Positions 36,021 through 49,908 of a stretch of DNA of 64,000 nucleotides are shown piece after piece. Origin of the DNA: Myrica gale (Eukaryota; Streptophyta; Magnoliopsida; Fagales; Myricaceae); NCBI GenBank assembly GCA_963930655.1, contig OZ005620.1, forward strand, positions 19,349,001 through 19,413,000. The letters run 5' to 3'. The notes beneath the pieces are model-generated. The model was not told the origin of the DNA. It saw only the letters and a program-made list of their open reading frames with translations, and ran no database searches. A program made the translations under genes and the position numbers. Position 1 is the stretch's first letter. Every line of letters begins with the position of its first letter.

Positions 36021-36446
36021 GGCTGGTGGAAATGGGAAGGAGGCAGAAGGAAAGGGAGGCTGGGAGCATTAGACGGTGAAATGGAGAGAGAAGTGCTTAT
36101 TCCAAATTCGAATTGCGTCTAGGGCAGCAACCAGGGTTCTCTAACCCACACTGTATTAGGCAAGTAGGCTGAATTTTTGTCACTCGGATTCGGGTCCAAT
36201 CGGACCCAACATGTTGTTAAGGTAACCAAGAAGTCCCTTGATTATTTCAGTAGTTCGGTTTGCTGTTTTTCTGTAAATCAACCATGAAGTCCCTTGATAA
36301 ATTGCAGTTTCGTGATGAACCGCTGCCATCAAGTAAATTACCACAATTATTCGCTTTGGGTTTGATATTCTGAAAGTTGAGTTGTAGATTGAGGTAAATC
36401 TTAAACCAATAGGAGCTCTATTTGGCACCAGAACCATCCAAAATGC
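36021..36446. other. spacer; no recognised gene
   Basis: Only chance ORFs are present between the hAT element and retroposon copy C. Confidence 0.35.
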
Positions 36447-37410
36447 TTTTTTTTCGAAGCAAACGTGAAATTTCATTTCACCCGAAAGATTACATCAGTG
36501 TTGCATACAAATAAGCCTCAAAGGTCGGGTACAAAGAGCATAAGTATAAAGCTCATAAAAATAATATAAAGACCCGAAATGTCATACATCTAACGGCCTC
36601 AAAGGCCTTAATAAATGGCCACAAAGACCTCACACAAAGGAGCTAAAAAGCATATAATTTTGAAATAGGTCCAAAGACCCAAAGCAAATTCTACCACAGG
36701 CGGAGAAGTTGATCGCCGGAAGAGAGGGTAAACAAGCATCACACTCCTACTTCCTCAAAGACTCATCCATAACAGCACAACCAAAAGAGAGTAAAACACC
36801 AATAGCCATAAACTTTCGATTAACCACTGTTACAAAGAACCAGTATTGAAGATGGCCAACAGGTTCATGCCTACAGGGAGATGCCTTAACAATGAAGACA
36901 TCGTGAGATCCTTCCCACAAAAAACACAGAGAAATGAAATTATTAGAAACAATAAGAAAAATGCAAAGCACACAACAAATAACCTTGAAATCGATTCGAT
37001 TGCCAGCTAGAACACATGGCCGAAGAAAACCACAAGGAGCAACATAGACAGATCAAAAAAGAAGGTGCACATGGATCTACACGCGCCGTTGCACCGACTC
37101 CAGAAGAATCTGTAGAGGGGCATTTGGAGCTAAGGAGCTCTACCGTGCCGAACGTGGCCACCAAAAAATCTTCAAACTGCATAGATCTAACCATTAGGAA
37201 CTGCAAAAATAATGAGGAAACATCGGCCGAAATGGAGGGACAAGAGAACGAAATGGTCAAGAGGGAAACACAAAAGGAAGAGAGGGAGGGAGAGACGGGC
37301 GGAGCAAGCGTCGGAGAAAACAAGCTGGAGGGGGAGCAGAAGAAGCAGGGGAAAGGATCTAGAGAGAGAGCTAGATGCTCTCTCTATAGAAAAACGGATT
37401 AGTCTAAACT
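36447..37410 (-). mobile_element. retroposon copy C: 5' hairpin, poly(A) tail, minus strand
   Basis: On the minus strand the element starts near the hairpin at 37357-37392 (TATAGAGAGAG, loop, CTCTCTCTCTAGA). It ends at an A8 tail, seen as Ts at 36447-36454, preceded by ATGAAATTTCACGTTTGCTTCG. Its 3' half aligns with copy B: repeated GGTCTTT-GG motifs, TTAGATGTAT, and ATGCTCTTTGTACCCGACC. Related flanks GAACCAT(C)CA (36431) and GAACCATTCA (37417) may be an imperfect duplication. No long ORF. Confidence 0.65.
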
Positions 37411-38544
37411 TTCCCGAACCATTCAATCCAATGTTGTCAATTATGAAATGTTATATCAATTTGTAACGTAGTAGCTAAACAATAACATGATGATAACCAC
37501 CCACAACGGCCCAAGATAAAAGCCCTATACTAAAACAAAAACAAAAACAAGATCAAGACTCCGCAACACTAAATTCAGAAACCCATTACTAGAGCATAAG
37601 TCCTTTTACAATTCCTTGTTTCAGGCGGAAGGATACCTCTCTCCTCAGTCAACTTTCTCCATCTTGCTCGCTTCGTTGCCATCTTCCTCTAAAGGTGGCA
37701 TTTCAGCATCATCGCCACCAGTATCATCCTCATCAATGCTCAAACCCAGCTTCAGCATCCTGTGAATTCTTGCAGCGAATGTATTGGGATCGTCAAGACT
37801 GAACCCGGAAGTCAAAAGGGCAATCTCGTAGAGCAGCAGTACCAAGTCCACAAATTTATCATTCTTGTCAACCTCAGCCCTCTTCCTTAACTCCTCCATA
37901 ATTCTAATATCTGGTTTAATCACCATTGTCTTCTTGCTAGACATGTAAGAACTCATGCTACTGTCCCTTAGAGACTACGCTTTCATGATCCATGTTGGTC
38001 GTCCATCCATATTCCCCAGTTACCAGGCAACAGGGCGAGTCTCAAATGACTTCTTCTTCTTCTCCCTTTTCTTCTTCTCTTCTTCCGAGTCATCCTCCAG
38101 CTTGAGCCCTTCCTTCGTTGCGGACACGAGCTTCTTCCCATCATACTCCTTCAATTGCCCAATAACATACTCATCAATGGCATCAACCATGAAGAGGACC
38201 TCATAGCCCTTCTTCTTCAGCCTCTCAAGGAATAGTAAGCTCTCCACAGCCTTCTTGCTCTTACCTGTAATGTAATAGATCTCTTTCTGACCCTCTTTCA
38301 TCCTTGTCACATAGGCCTTCAAGCTCGTCATTTCATCACCGATTTGGTAGAGTAATATCTCAGTAATTCAGGTAGCTTAGCCCTGTTCAGGCTGTCCTCA
38401 TGGATGCCCAGCTTTAGATTGTTCGAGAAAGCCTCATAAAACTTGGCATAGTCCTCCTTTTTCCCAGCAATCTCGTTGAACATCTCAATGCACTTCTTTA
38501 CCAAGTTCTTCCTGATCACCTTGAGAATCTTGTTCTGTTGCAAC

Positions 38545-39565
38545 TGAGAAACAAAGTTTAGACCCTAAAGAACACCTAGAGGGGGTGAATAGGTGTTGAT
38601 ACTTTATTTTTCAATAAATAGACAAATTTAAAACAAGTTCTAAATTAGTCTTGTCTAGATCTGCAAGTATTCAATGATCAACAAATATCAAGTATGAAGT
38701 AAAAACCAATCACACGTCAAGACAAGAGATTTGATGACGAAGTGGATAACCTTATCAAAGGAAAAAACACTCCGGGCTAGCAGTCACTAAAAATTCACTA
38801 AGAATAAAAAAAACTTACACCGATGACTCAGACGGATGTTGCTTGACTCTGACAACCCCGAAGTAATAATCTATCTAATCCAACCTAGACCCTCTCCCTT
38901 GCGGTTAACCCTCAGCCTTCTGAGGTTCTTCTTGTAAATCTCTTCAACACCGGTGACTCCGGCTACCAATCTCCTTGAGCTCTCTGAAGACTTCTCACAA
39001 GAGGTTGGTTTCAATGGTGATTGAGGTGATTGATGTAGGAGAGAGAAAATATAAACACTTATGGTGGAAAGGTCTCAAACAATATTTCTCTCAAGCATAA
39101 GACGCCAAGGAAGATAGGAAAATAACTTGGGTAAACAACTTGGACGAGGTCTCATGGTTTGAATAGATAAAAATAAGACAATTTGAAAAACATGGTGTTT
39201 CGCTCGAGCCAAGTTAGGGCGAAGCATGGGCGAAACTCTCTGTAAAGAAAATTGTCAATTTCGCTCGAGCCAAGATAGGGCGAAGCTTGGGCGAAACTCT
39301 CTGTAAAGAAAATTACCAATCTCGCTTGAGCTCATATCAGGTGAAGTTTGGGCGAAGAACCTATTTCGGAGATATACTTGAAAAATTTTCACGAATTTGA
39401 ACTCCACTTTCATAATTTGAACGTACTTCATCTTTATCTTCCTGATTCGAATGCTTTTCAATCCTAATTCTTTTAGAAGACTTCTTGAACACTTAAACAA
39501 TACCTTATCTAAATGATTCAAATTACAACTCAAATTTGAAACGGAATTTGTCAATAACATTAACA
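38545..39565 (-). mobile_element. solo LTR (copia-like) inside the HSP90 pseudogene
   Basis: The 1021-bp insert starts TGAGAAAC and ends TTAACA (TG…CA). It is flanked by a perfect 5-bp duplication, GCAAC, at 38540-38544 and 39566-39570. Removing it restores the HSP90 text REM-LQQNK exactly. It holds the CCTAGAGGGGGTGAATAGG motif common in plant LTRs and a 61-bp tandem repeat of about 2.6 units at 39199-39357. Confidence 0.85.
39199..39357. repeat. 61-bp tandem repeat within the solo LTR
   Basis: Units starting CGCTCGAGCCAAG lie at 39201 and 39262, with a diverged third (CGCTTGAGCTCA) at 39323. Each contains GGGCGAAACTCTCTGTAAAG or a related variant. Nothing is encoded. Confidence 0.8.
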
Positions 39566-40520
39566 GCAACATTTCACGAGAAATGTTGAGTGAGAGATCG
39601 TCAAAGTCCACCACACCCCTGACAAAGCTGAGATACTCAGGGATGAGTTCCTCACAATTGTCCATGATAAACACCCTCCTCACGTAGAGTTTGATGTTGT
39701 TCGACTTCTTCCTTGCGTCGAATAGGTCAAATAGGGCTCTCCTAGGAACGAAAAGGATGGCTTTGAACTCGAGCTGCCCTTCAACAGAGAAATGTTTCAC
39801 AGTGAGATGATCCTCCTAGTCATTGGTGAGGCTCTGTAGAAGGAGGCATATTCCTCCTTGGTGATTTCCTCAGGCTTCCAGAGCCAAATTGGTTTTTGCT
39901 TGTTGATGAGCTGCCACTCGTGGCTCACCTCTTTGACCTTATTCGTCTTAGACTTCTTTTCTTTCTCCTCATCAACCTCTTCAACATCACCCTCCTCTTT
40001 CGTCTTAGTTTCCTCATTTTCATCATCATTGACCTATTTCTCAGTGGTCTTCTCGGTCCAAAGGTAGATGGGGTGGCTGATGAACTCAGAGTGCTTCTTC
40101 ACAAGTTCCTTCATTCTCCTCTCCTCCAAGTACTCCAATTGCAATGCCAATTAAAAGTCCATTGAATTCAATGCTAAGCACAAAATTAAAACTAAAAAGG
40201 CATACACAAAAGTCAAAACCATTGCCAAGTTTCCCAGCTTCAGATTTAGCCTCAATTCTTAACAGAATAGGGACATTCACACAACAATCTCAATCAAACA
40301 ATAGTGGTTTACAAATTTTAAATTGGATCAATACATCCTTTGGATTATGAGAAGTCACATATAATAAAGCAAAGCCTATATTGATCCACAATGACCTTCT
40401 CGCCTACAAGGTAGGCCGAGTAGAACCCAACACCAAATTTTCCAAACATACTCACATCAGCCCCGGCCTGCAATGCCACCATGAACTACTCGGTTCCCGG
40501 TCTATGAAGAAGAGGGAGTA

Positions 40521-41347
40521 TCCGGAACCCAAACTTAGGCGAGTTTGGGCGACCCGGAGCATGCCTGCTAAGATATAATATAATAAAACGATGAAAAAAA
40601 ATAACAGATGATAATATTACCTTATATTCGGCTATAAGTTAAAAAATAATTAAAAGTCAAGTAAAGATAATTAAATATGCCAAATAGCAAGAACATTAAG
40701 TCAAGAAAATAAAATTAAGGTAAGATGATGTTGAAAAACCTATGAATAGAATTAAATCCTCTAATGCAAGTAGAAATGAATTAATAACATATATGAAGCT
40801 TATAAAGAACTAAATATGCAAACAAATGCAAACACCTAGTTGAATAATAAGATAATTAAAATATTCAAGCAAGTATGTTAAAAACCATGTAAGCTTAATA
40901 AAAAAATAATCTAAACTCGAAATTTCCAAATATGATATTATACTAATTTTTAAATATGTCAAATAACTGCCAATAAAAAAGGTGTCACACCCAAGATGTG
41001 CCTTGCCCAGCTCTAAACACAAAAAGATCGATCCGGAAAGGATGCGTGCGCGGTTCTTTTGTTTTTGTCCCACCCTATTTTGGTGGTCTTTCTACTTTGC
41101 TTTTTTTTTGTTCTTTCTTTTGATGGTGTTCCTTTGTATCGGTCTCGTATTATTAATGAGATCAGTTATTGCGCTAAAAAAAAGGCACGTGGTCACCTTA
41201 TTTACACAATACACCTTATAAATCTTCATATGGCAGCTGGGAAGATCCTATATAGAGTAAATAAGTTCTTGTTTTTACAAAGATTTCAGGAGTCTAACTG
41301 TCGGTTTCTAGGTACTCAACGTGACCAAATGTTTTTTGGATTCTTGT
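40521..41347. other. AT-rich intergenic DNA with a possible retroposon tail
   Basis: No gene is recognised. The segment ending at 41175-41183 (TTATTAATGAGATCAG … GCGCTAAAAAAAA) resembles the A-tailed 3' end of a retroposon, but no target duplication was found. Confidence 0.35.
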
Positions 41348-41355
41348 AACGTGAT

Positions 41356-42218
41356 CAGTGGCGGATCCAGGATCCAATTCGAAGGGGGCGAAAACATAAA
41401 GCGAAATGACAAAAAAAAAATTCCTATGTAATGTAAAAAATGTCCTAGAATTAAAATATCGAAAATTAAGGATTTAAAAACATTAAAAAATTTAAAATAC
41501 ATATACGTACTATTTGCTGAGACTGAATGTGGCAATTGGATCCTAATAATTTGCATCTTTTATATATATAAGAGAATGATAGTTTGAGCAGTAGGAACTC
41601 CACGGAAATTCAAGGGCATGAAAAACCTAAACAAAAAAAACCCAGTTAAATAATTAATTCGGGATCCAAAAATATGAGTGAGTTTTCTATTTATTCTTGA
41701 AAAAAAATTAAAAAATTAGAAATTTCCAAGTAGAAACCTCTATAACCCTAAGATATTATCCATGGTAATTTATTAGTTTCTTCTTCTGAGCATTTATTAT
41801 AGTACGCTGCGTGACTTTCTTATCACAAACTTGTCCATTATCTAAACAAAATAAAACAAAGTGAAGACAATCAATCAATTGGATCACAACCAAAATATAA
41901 ATAAAATTATAGTAACAAACCGAAACATAAATAATTTTGATTCAAAAATATTAAATGTAGATATTCACAATGGATCACAACTCAAAAATCCAAATTTCAA
42001 TCTAATTAATTCAAATCCAAATTACAATCTAATTATATTTCAATTGACATTACAATCAAATTAATTAAAAATTATACTACCAATGGGGGTCGGGCCCCCA
42101 CAGGCTCAAGCCAACTTATGAATAAAAAATAAAATAAATAAAATCAACTAAATGAAAAAAATTTGGGGATGCAATGGGTGGCGGCCACCCAGGGCCGCAC
42201 CCCCTGCATCCGCCTATG
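41356..42218. mobile_element. non-autonomous hAT element with perfect 8-bp duplication
   Basis: The 863-bp element is flanked by AACGTGAT at 41348-41355 and 42219-42226, an exact 8-bp hAT duplication. Its termini are CAGTGGCGGATCCAGG and, inverted, CATAGGCGGATGCAGG. Read inward from the right end, GGCCCTGGGTGGCCGCCACCCATTG (given here as GGCCCTGGGTGGCC and GCCACCCATTG) matches the left end of the autonomous element at 59092. No transposase. Confidence 0.92.
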
Positions 42219-42226
42219 AACGTGAT

Positions 42227-42952
42227 ATTGCAGTATTTAGCGCTTCGAATTGCTGGTCGTGATATGAATTATTTTTTGTGTTTTGAGGGCCATGTATAAA
42301 TCACTCTAGGCAGGCTGCACAAATTTGTTGATAGCTACATGATGACTACAGATATGCACAAAGATGCTTTAGCTTGATTGATGTACATGGATTATGATTC
42401 TCTATTCGAAACTTTAGATGGGCAACATTAAATGGTGTAGAGTCTACCTATTACATCTATCTTTCTCTGGAGTGCACCGTACAATTCAGGCAGCAAATTA
42501 CAGAGGATCATGTAAAAGTTTAGAGTATGCAAGAACAGAGAGAAAAGGAAGAATAGAGAGAGTGAGAGTAATTGAATAAACTTATCTCGTATATTCAATA
42601 TAGATTATGTTACATCAATATATTTCGACCCCACACCTTTTCAAAATCGTTTGGTGCTACCAAGATTGTGACCTCATTAACACTGCAATGATCACTGATC
42701 AGAATATTGGTTGGCTTGCAGTCGTTAAAATCTCAAACTTGATGGACCAGTTGTGTTCATATGAGTCGGTTGGTGACTCTGTTTTATAATACGTATGGTT
42801 TTTCTTTGATGTTCCTCAAAAGTGATTTGAACTTCAAGTTCTATTATTTAATCTTGGGTGAAGATTAGTTTGACTTATACGAAGTAGATTGAACTAAAAC
42901 CTGACACGTAGTGAAATTGCAATTGCTCACAACACGCGGTTGGTGACAATTG
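42227..42952. other. intergenic; no recognised gene
   Basis: The stretch between the hAT element and retroposon copy B is AT-rich and has only short chance ORFs. Confidence 0.35.
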
Positions 42953-42966
42953 ACTTATGGTTGGGG

Positions 42967-43870
42967 ACGTTCCAAGTGCACGTTTCTAGAGAGAGCCTCT
43001 GCCCTCTCTCTAGAAATTTTTTTTCCTTCGCCTGAACCCCCCCTCACTGCCTTCGGCGGCGGAAGGAGCCCCTGCTCTTCCCGCCGCCCCCTCCCTCCCT
43101 CTCCCCCTCCCCTCCCTTTCTCTTGGCCGATCTTTGTCTTTTCCCCCTGGTTCCTCTTCCTTTTGATCTCCCTCTGTGACGGTTTTCCAAGCCAGATCCT
43201 GGCGTTCCAGCCGGCCGTTGGTGGCCACGCGCAGGAGGGATGGGCTCAGCAGCTCCGGGGGTTCCTTGTGGGCTCCTTCCGTTCGCTGTCAGACGACGCG
43301 TGCTCCTACGTGCGTGGGCCACGCGCCTCCCCTTTTGTGGATTTGTTTGGACGGCGCCGGTTGTTTTCTCGTCCAGGAGTGTTTTTTTAGTGTGTTATGT
43401 TGTGGTTATTTTGTGTCTGTGATTTTCATTTCTGCATGATGCTGTGGTAAGGTGCAATCGGTGACCACCGCTCTGGCGATATTGCTTCTGCAGCTGTTGT
43501 CCCGGTGGTTTGTCACTTACTACTTCACCATTTTTTGTCATGGGCCTTGTTGCCCATTTGTGTTGGTGCAGATAGTCGTTTCGGGTTGGCAGATTATTGG
43601 TCGCAGACCGTCTTCCTTGGCGGTGTTATTGTCGGGTCTTTGGACCCGTTTAGAATCTACGGATCTTTGCATCCGTCTTGTTGAGGCCTTGATGACCATT
43701 TGGAATCTGGCCTTTATGGCCATTAGATGTATCGCCCGTAGGGCTTTATGTGTTGTTGTTTTCGATTGTATGCTTATGTTCTTTGTATCCAGCCTTGTAG
43801 GGTTGTCTGTCTTCAGCACTGGTGTATGTTTTCCTGTGAAATGAAGTTCACGTTTGCGTAGAAAAAAAAA
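42967..43870 (+). mobile_element. retroposon copy B: 5' hairpin, poly(A), perfect target duplication
   Basis: The 0.9-kb element is flanked by CTTATGGTTGGGGA at 42953-42966 and 43871-43884 (14 of 14, one more A possible). A hairpin lies at about 42983-43017 (TTTCTAGAGAGAG, loop, CTCTCTCTAGAAA), then a pyrimidine-rich GC-rich leader. The 3' region shares blocks with copy C and ends GTGAAATGAAGTTCACG plus TTTGCGTAG and an A9 tail. ORFs are short and unrelated to reverse transcriptase, so it must have moved by borrowed LINE machinery. Confidence 0.85.
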
Positions 43871-43884
43871 CTTATGGTTGGGGA

Positions 43885-44833
43885 TTTGCGTTTCTACTCC
43901 TTTTTATTTTATTTTTTACAGAAAAGAGAGAGGGAATAGGGTAGAATATTACCCTGCCCACTCCAGAATGTCTAGCTGTAGCTATTCACTCGAGAAAGAT
44001 AAATCATCATCAGAGTTTCACGGGCCCGTTCTTAAGTGACACTATTTTCCGACCCCCAAATAATAATTGATAAACGGAGGTTACGTTGTGTTTTTTGATG
44101 GGCTTTATTCTTTAGTTTCTAATGTTTATTATCTGAAATAAAATTACATTAACCCAAAAAAAAATTGTTAGACCGTTTTCTTGGTGTGGAATATGTTGAA
44201 TCTTGAGGTTTTATTTTCATTCCAGATAATATGTTTGTTTACCGAAATTTTGAGGAATATTTTTAAAATTTTGAGAATCTTTTGAATGTTGAAGTTTATT
44301 GGGGTTTGTGAAAATTTTAAAGTGTACGTTAAAATTAAAATTTTGAAATATATTTATTTTGTTGAAAATTTTAAGCCAAAATTTTGGGCAAACCAGCCTG
44401 TCAAATATTCCTCACATTATTTGACCAAAAAAATATATTAAGATTTGAGTAATACTAACAAAAAGAATTGACCAAAACAGAGAGTTGTCATAAAACGCGG
44501 TTTCTAATAACACCTTTGCTTGATTCGTAGGAGGCAGTCAACGAATGCATGCAGCTATGTATTATTTTATTTCATTTCAATCAGGGAGATAATTTTTGAA
44601 TTGAAGATGTCTTCTTCACTTCACGGATTTTCAAACTATTTTCAGATGAAAAGCTTCGGTAAAGAGAAGAAGCTTTTCATTCATGCATTGCATTTAGCCT
44701 GACTTTAGCCACCAAATACCGAAAGGTGCAAAACCCACTCGTGAGATTTTGTAGAAAAAGGGGGGAAGTATTGAGAAACTTCATTTGTGAATTGTGAGTG
44801 CTGAACTGTTTTTCCGAACTTTGAACCTTGGCC
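43885..44833 (+). promoter_or_regulatory. upstream region of the MPK4-like gene
   Basis: The DNA is AT-rich and without ORFs of interest. The leader probably lies within the last 150-200 bp before the ATG at 44834. No clear TATA box could be assigned. Confidence 0.35.
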
Positions 44834-48658
<3,825 letters not shown>

Positions 48659-49294
48659 AAGAAATGCTTTGCATGTGCAGTGGAGATGAAATGGGAAAGA
48701 CTTTGTTCCTCTGAAAATAGAACATATAACTCATTACATTCACTGGAGTAGGTATTTAGCATCGGTGTTAATGTACTTGTAACTTTGAAGTCAACTAACA
48801 AGTACTGATCTCAACGGGTTCCTCTCCGAGGGATTTGGGTTCCCTCAAATAAGCTAAACACCAAATGGACAGACAGCGTGTGGTCCCCATGTTGCTGTTA
48901 GAGCTCCAAAACCAAGTTGAAGTGAATTCGGGTAGAAAACAATGGTGGAGATCTTTTCTCATGCGCGTTAGGATCAAAGGTGGAACATAATAATATGGAT
49001 GTTGTATTTGGATTGTTATCAATATTTTCTACCTATAGAATGAAATTAAACTAAAATGAAGAAACCGTGTTCCAGTCTCTGTGTATTGATTAGATCTTGA
49101 TCTTATAAATTATAATCTCTAGTTATAGTTGCATTACTAGATGTTTGCAAGTGATATTATTGTGTCATAATATTCTTCAAAACATAACCCTTGACACAAT
49201 TTTCTGAAATGCTGTGCTTGTCACATCTGTCATAAATTTTGTTGACAGAATAAATATCGTGTTAAACTAATAAATCTCATGGGTATGCACAAGA
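48659..49294 (+). other. MPK4-like 3' UTR and intergenic DNA
   Basis: The 3' UTR follows the stop at 48658. No other gene is recognised before the MITE at 49304. Confidence 0.4.
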
Positions 49295-49303
49295 AGTATG
49301 CAT

Positions 49304-49753
49304 TAGGCCTGTCCAAAAAACCGGCCGGACCGGACCGGACCGGCCAAACCGGACCGGCCCGGACCGGTTTTGACCCAAACCGGTTGACTTTTAGTCAACC
49401 GGGTTGACCGGACCAGCAAACCGGTGTATTCCGGTCCGGTTCCGGGTTACCCTCATGAAAACCCGGGACCGGACCGGAGTATACCTCTCCAAACCGGCCC
49501 AAACCGGAAATTGGCCCAAAAAGGCAAGGCCCAACCCAAAAACCGGCCCAAAATGGCATGACCCAACTCAAAACCGGCCCAAAATGTCATGGCCCAAACC
49601 GGCCCAAACCGACCCAGACCGGACCGGTCAAACCGGAAACCGGACCGGACCGGTCCGGTCATATAACCGGTCCGGTCCGGTCCGGTCTATATACTTTGAA
49701 AAAGTTCCGGTTTGGCCGGCCAAACCGGACCGAACCGGCTGTTGGACACCCCT
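49304..49753. mobile_element. CCGGACCGG-rich MITE with 9-bp target duplication
   Basis: The 450-bp element is built largely of CCGGACCGG and CCGGCCCAAA units. It starts TAGGCCTGTCCAA and ends with the related inverted form TTGGACACCCCT. It is flanked by a perfect 9-bp repeat, AGTATGCAT, at 49295-49303 and 49754-49762, which fits a Mutator-like origin. The ORFs through it (repeated TGPVRS-type text) are products of the repeat and not genes. Confidence 0.8.
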
Positions 49754-49908
49754 AGTATGCATGTTTGATGTTTCAGCATTGAAGCAGCTAGTTTAATTTT
49801 TCGGATTGGTTTTCTTTGGTTTATTGTGGTCAAAACCTTGAACCAAGAAAAATATGTCAAATACCAATCAGGAATGAAGTTCCTTTATATTGCAGATTTG
49901 ATTCGTTG

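Larger units (their letters stand above)
37645..40520 (-). pseudogene. cytosolic HSP90 pseudogene (5'-truncated, multiply broken)
   Basis: On the minus strand, from the 5' side, it has the ATPase-domain segment [21 protein letters not shown] near 40390-40470, [20 protein letters not shown] near 40080-40140, the middle domain ([38 protein letters not shown]) and [16 protein letters not shown]. The C-terminal domain follows to the end KMEKVD at 37645. Damage includes in-frame TAG codons in the linker and in SLTND-EDHL, a missing block of about 50 residues before QLEYLEE, a deletion plus frameshift after KKKSFE, and a 1-kb solo LTR. The terminal MEEVD co-chaperone motif is mutated to MEKVD. HSP90 is an ATP-dependent chaperone; this copy is not functional. 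Confidence 0.9.

Noticed and set aside
40982..41183. Possible A-tailed retroposon end
   Set aside because: The tail is suggestive, but I could find neither a target duplication nor a 5' boundary, so it was not called as an element.
42950..43844. Several ORFs of 87-146 codons within retroposon B
   Set aside because: They overlap one another in different frames, lack homology to ORF1 or reverse transcriptase, and are not kept in copies A and C.
49404..49796. Long ORFs with TGPVRS-type repeats on both strands
   Set aside because: They arise from the CCGGACCGG repeat of the MITE, which keeps several frames open.
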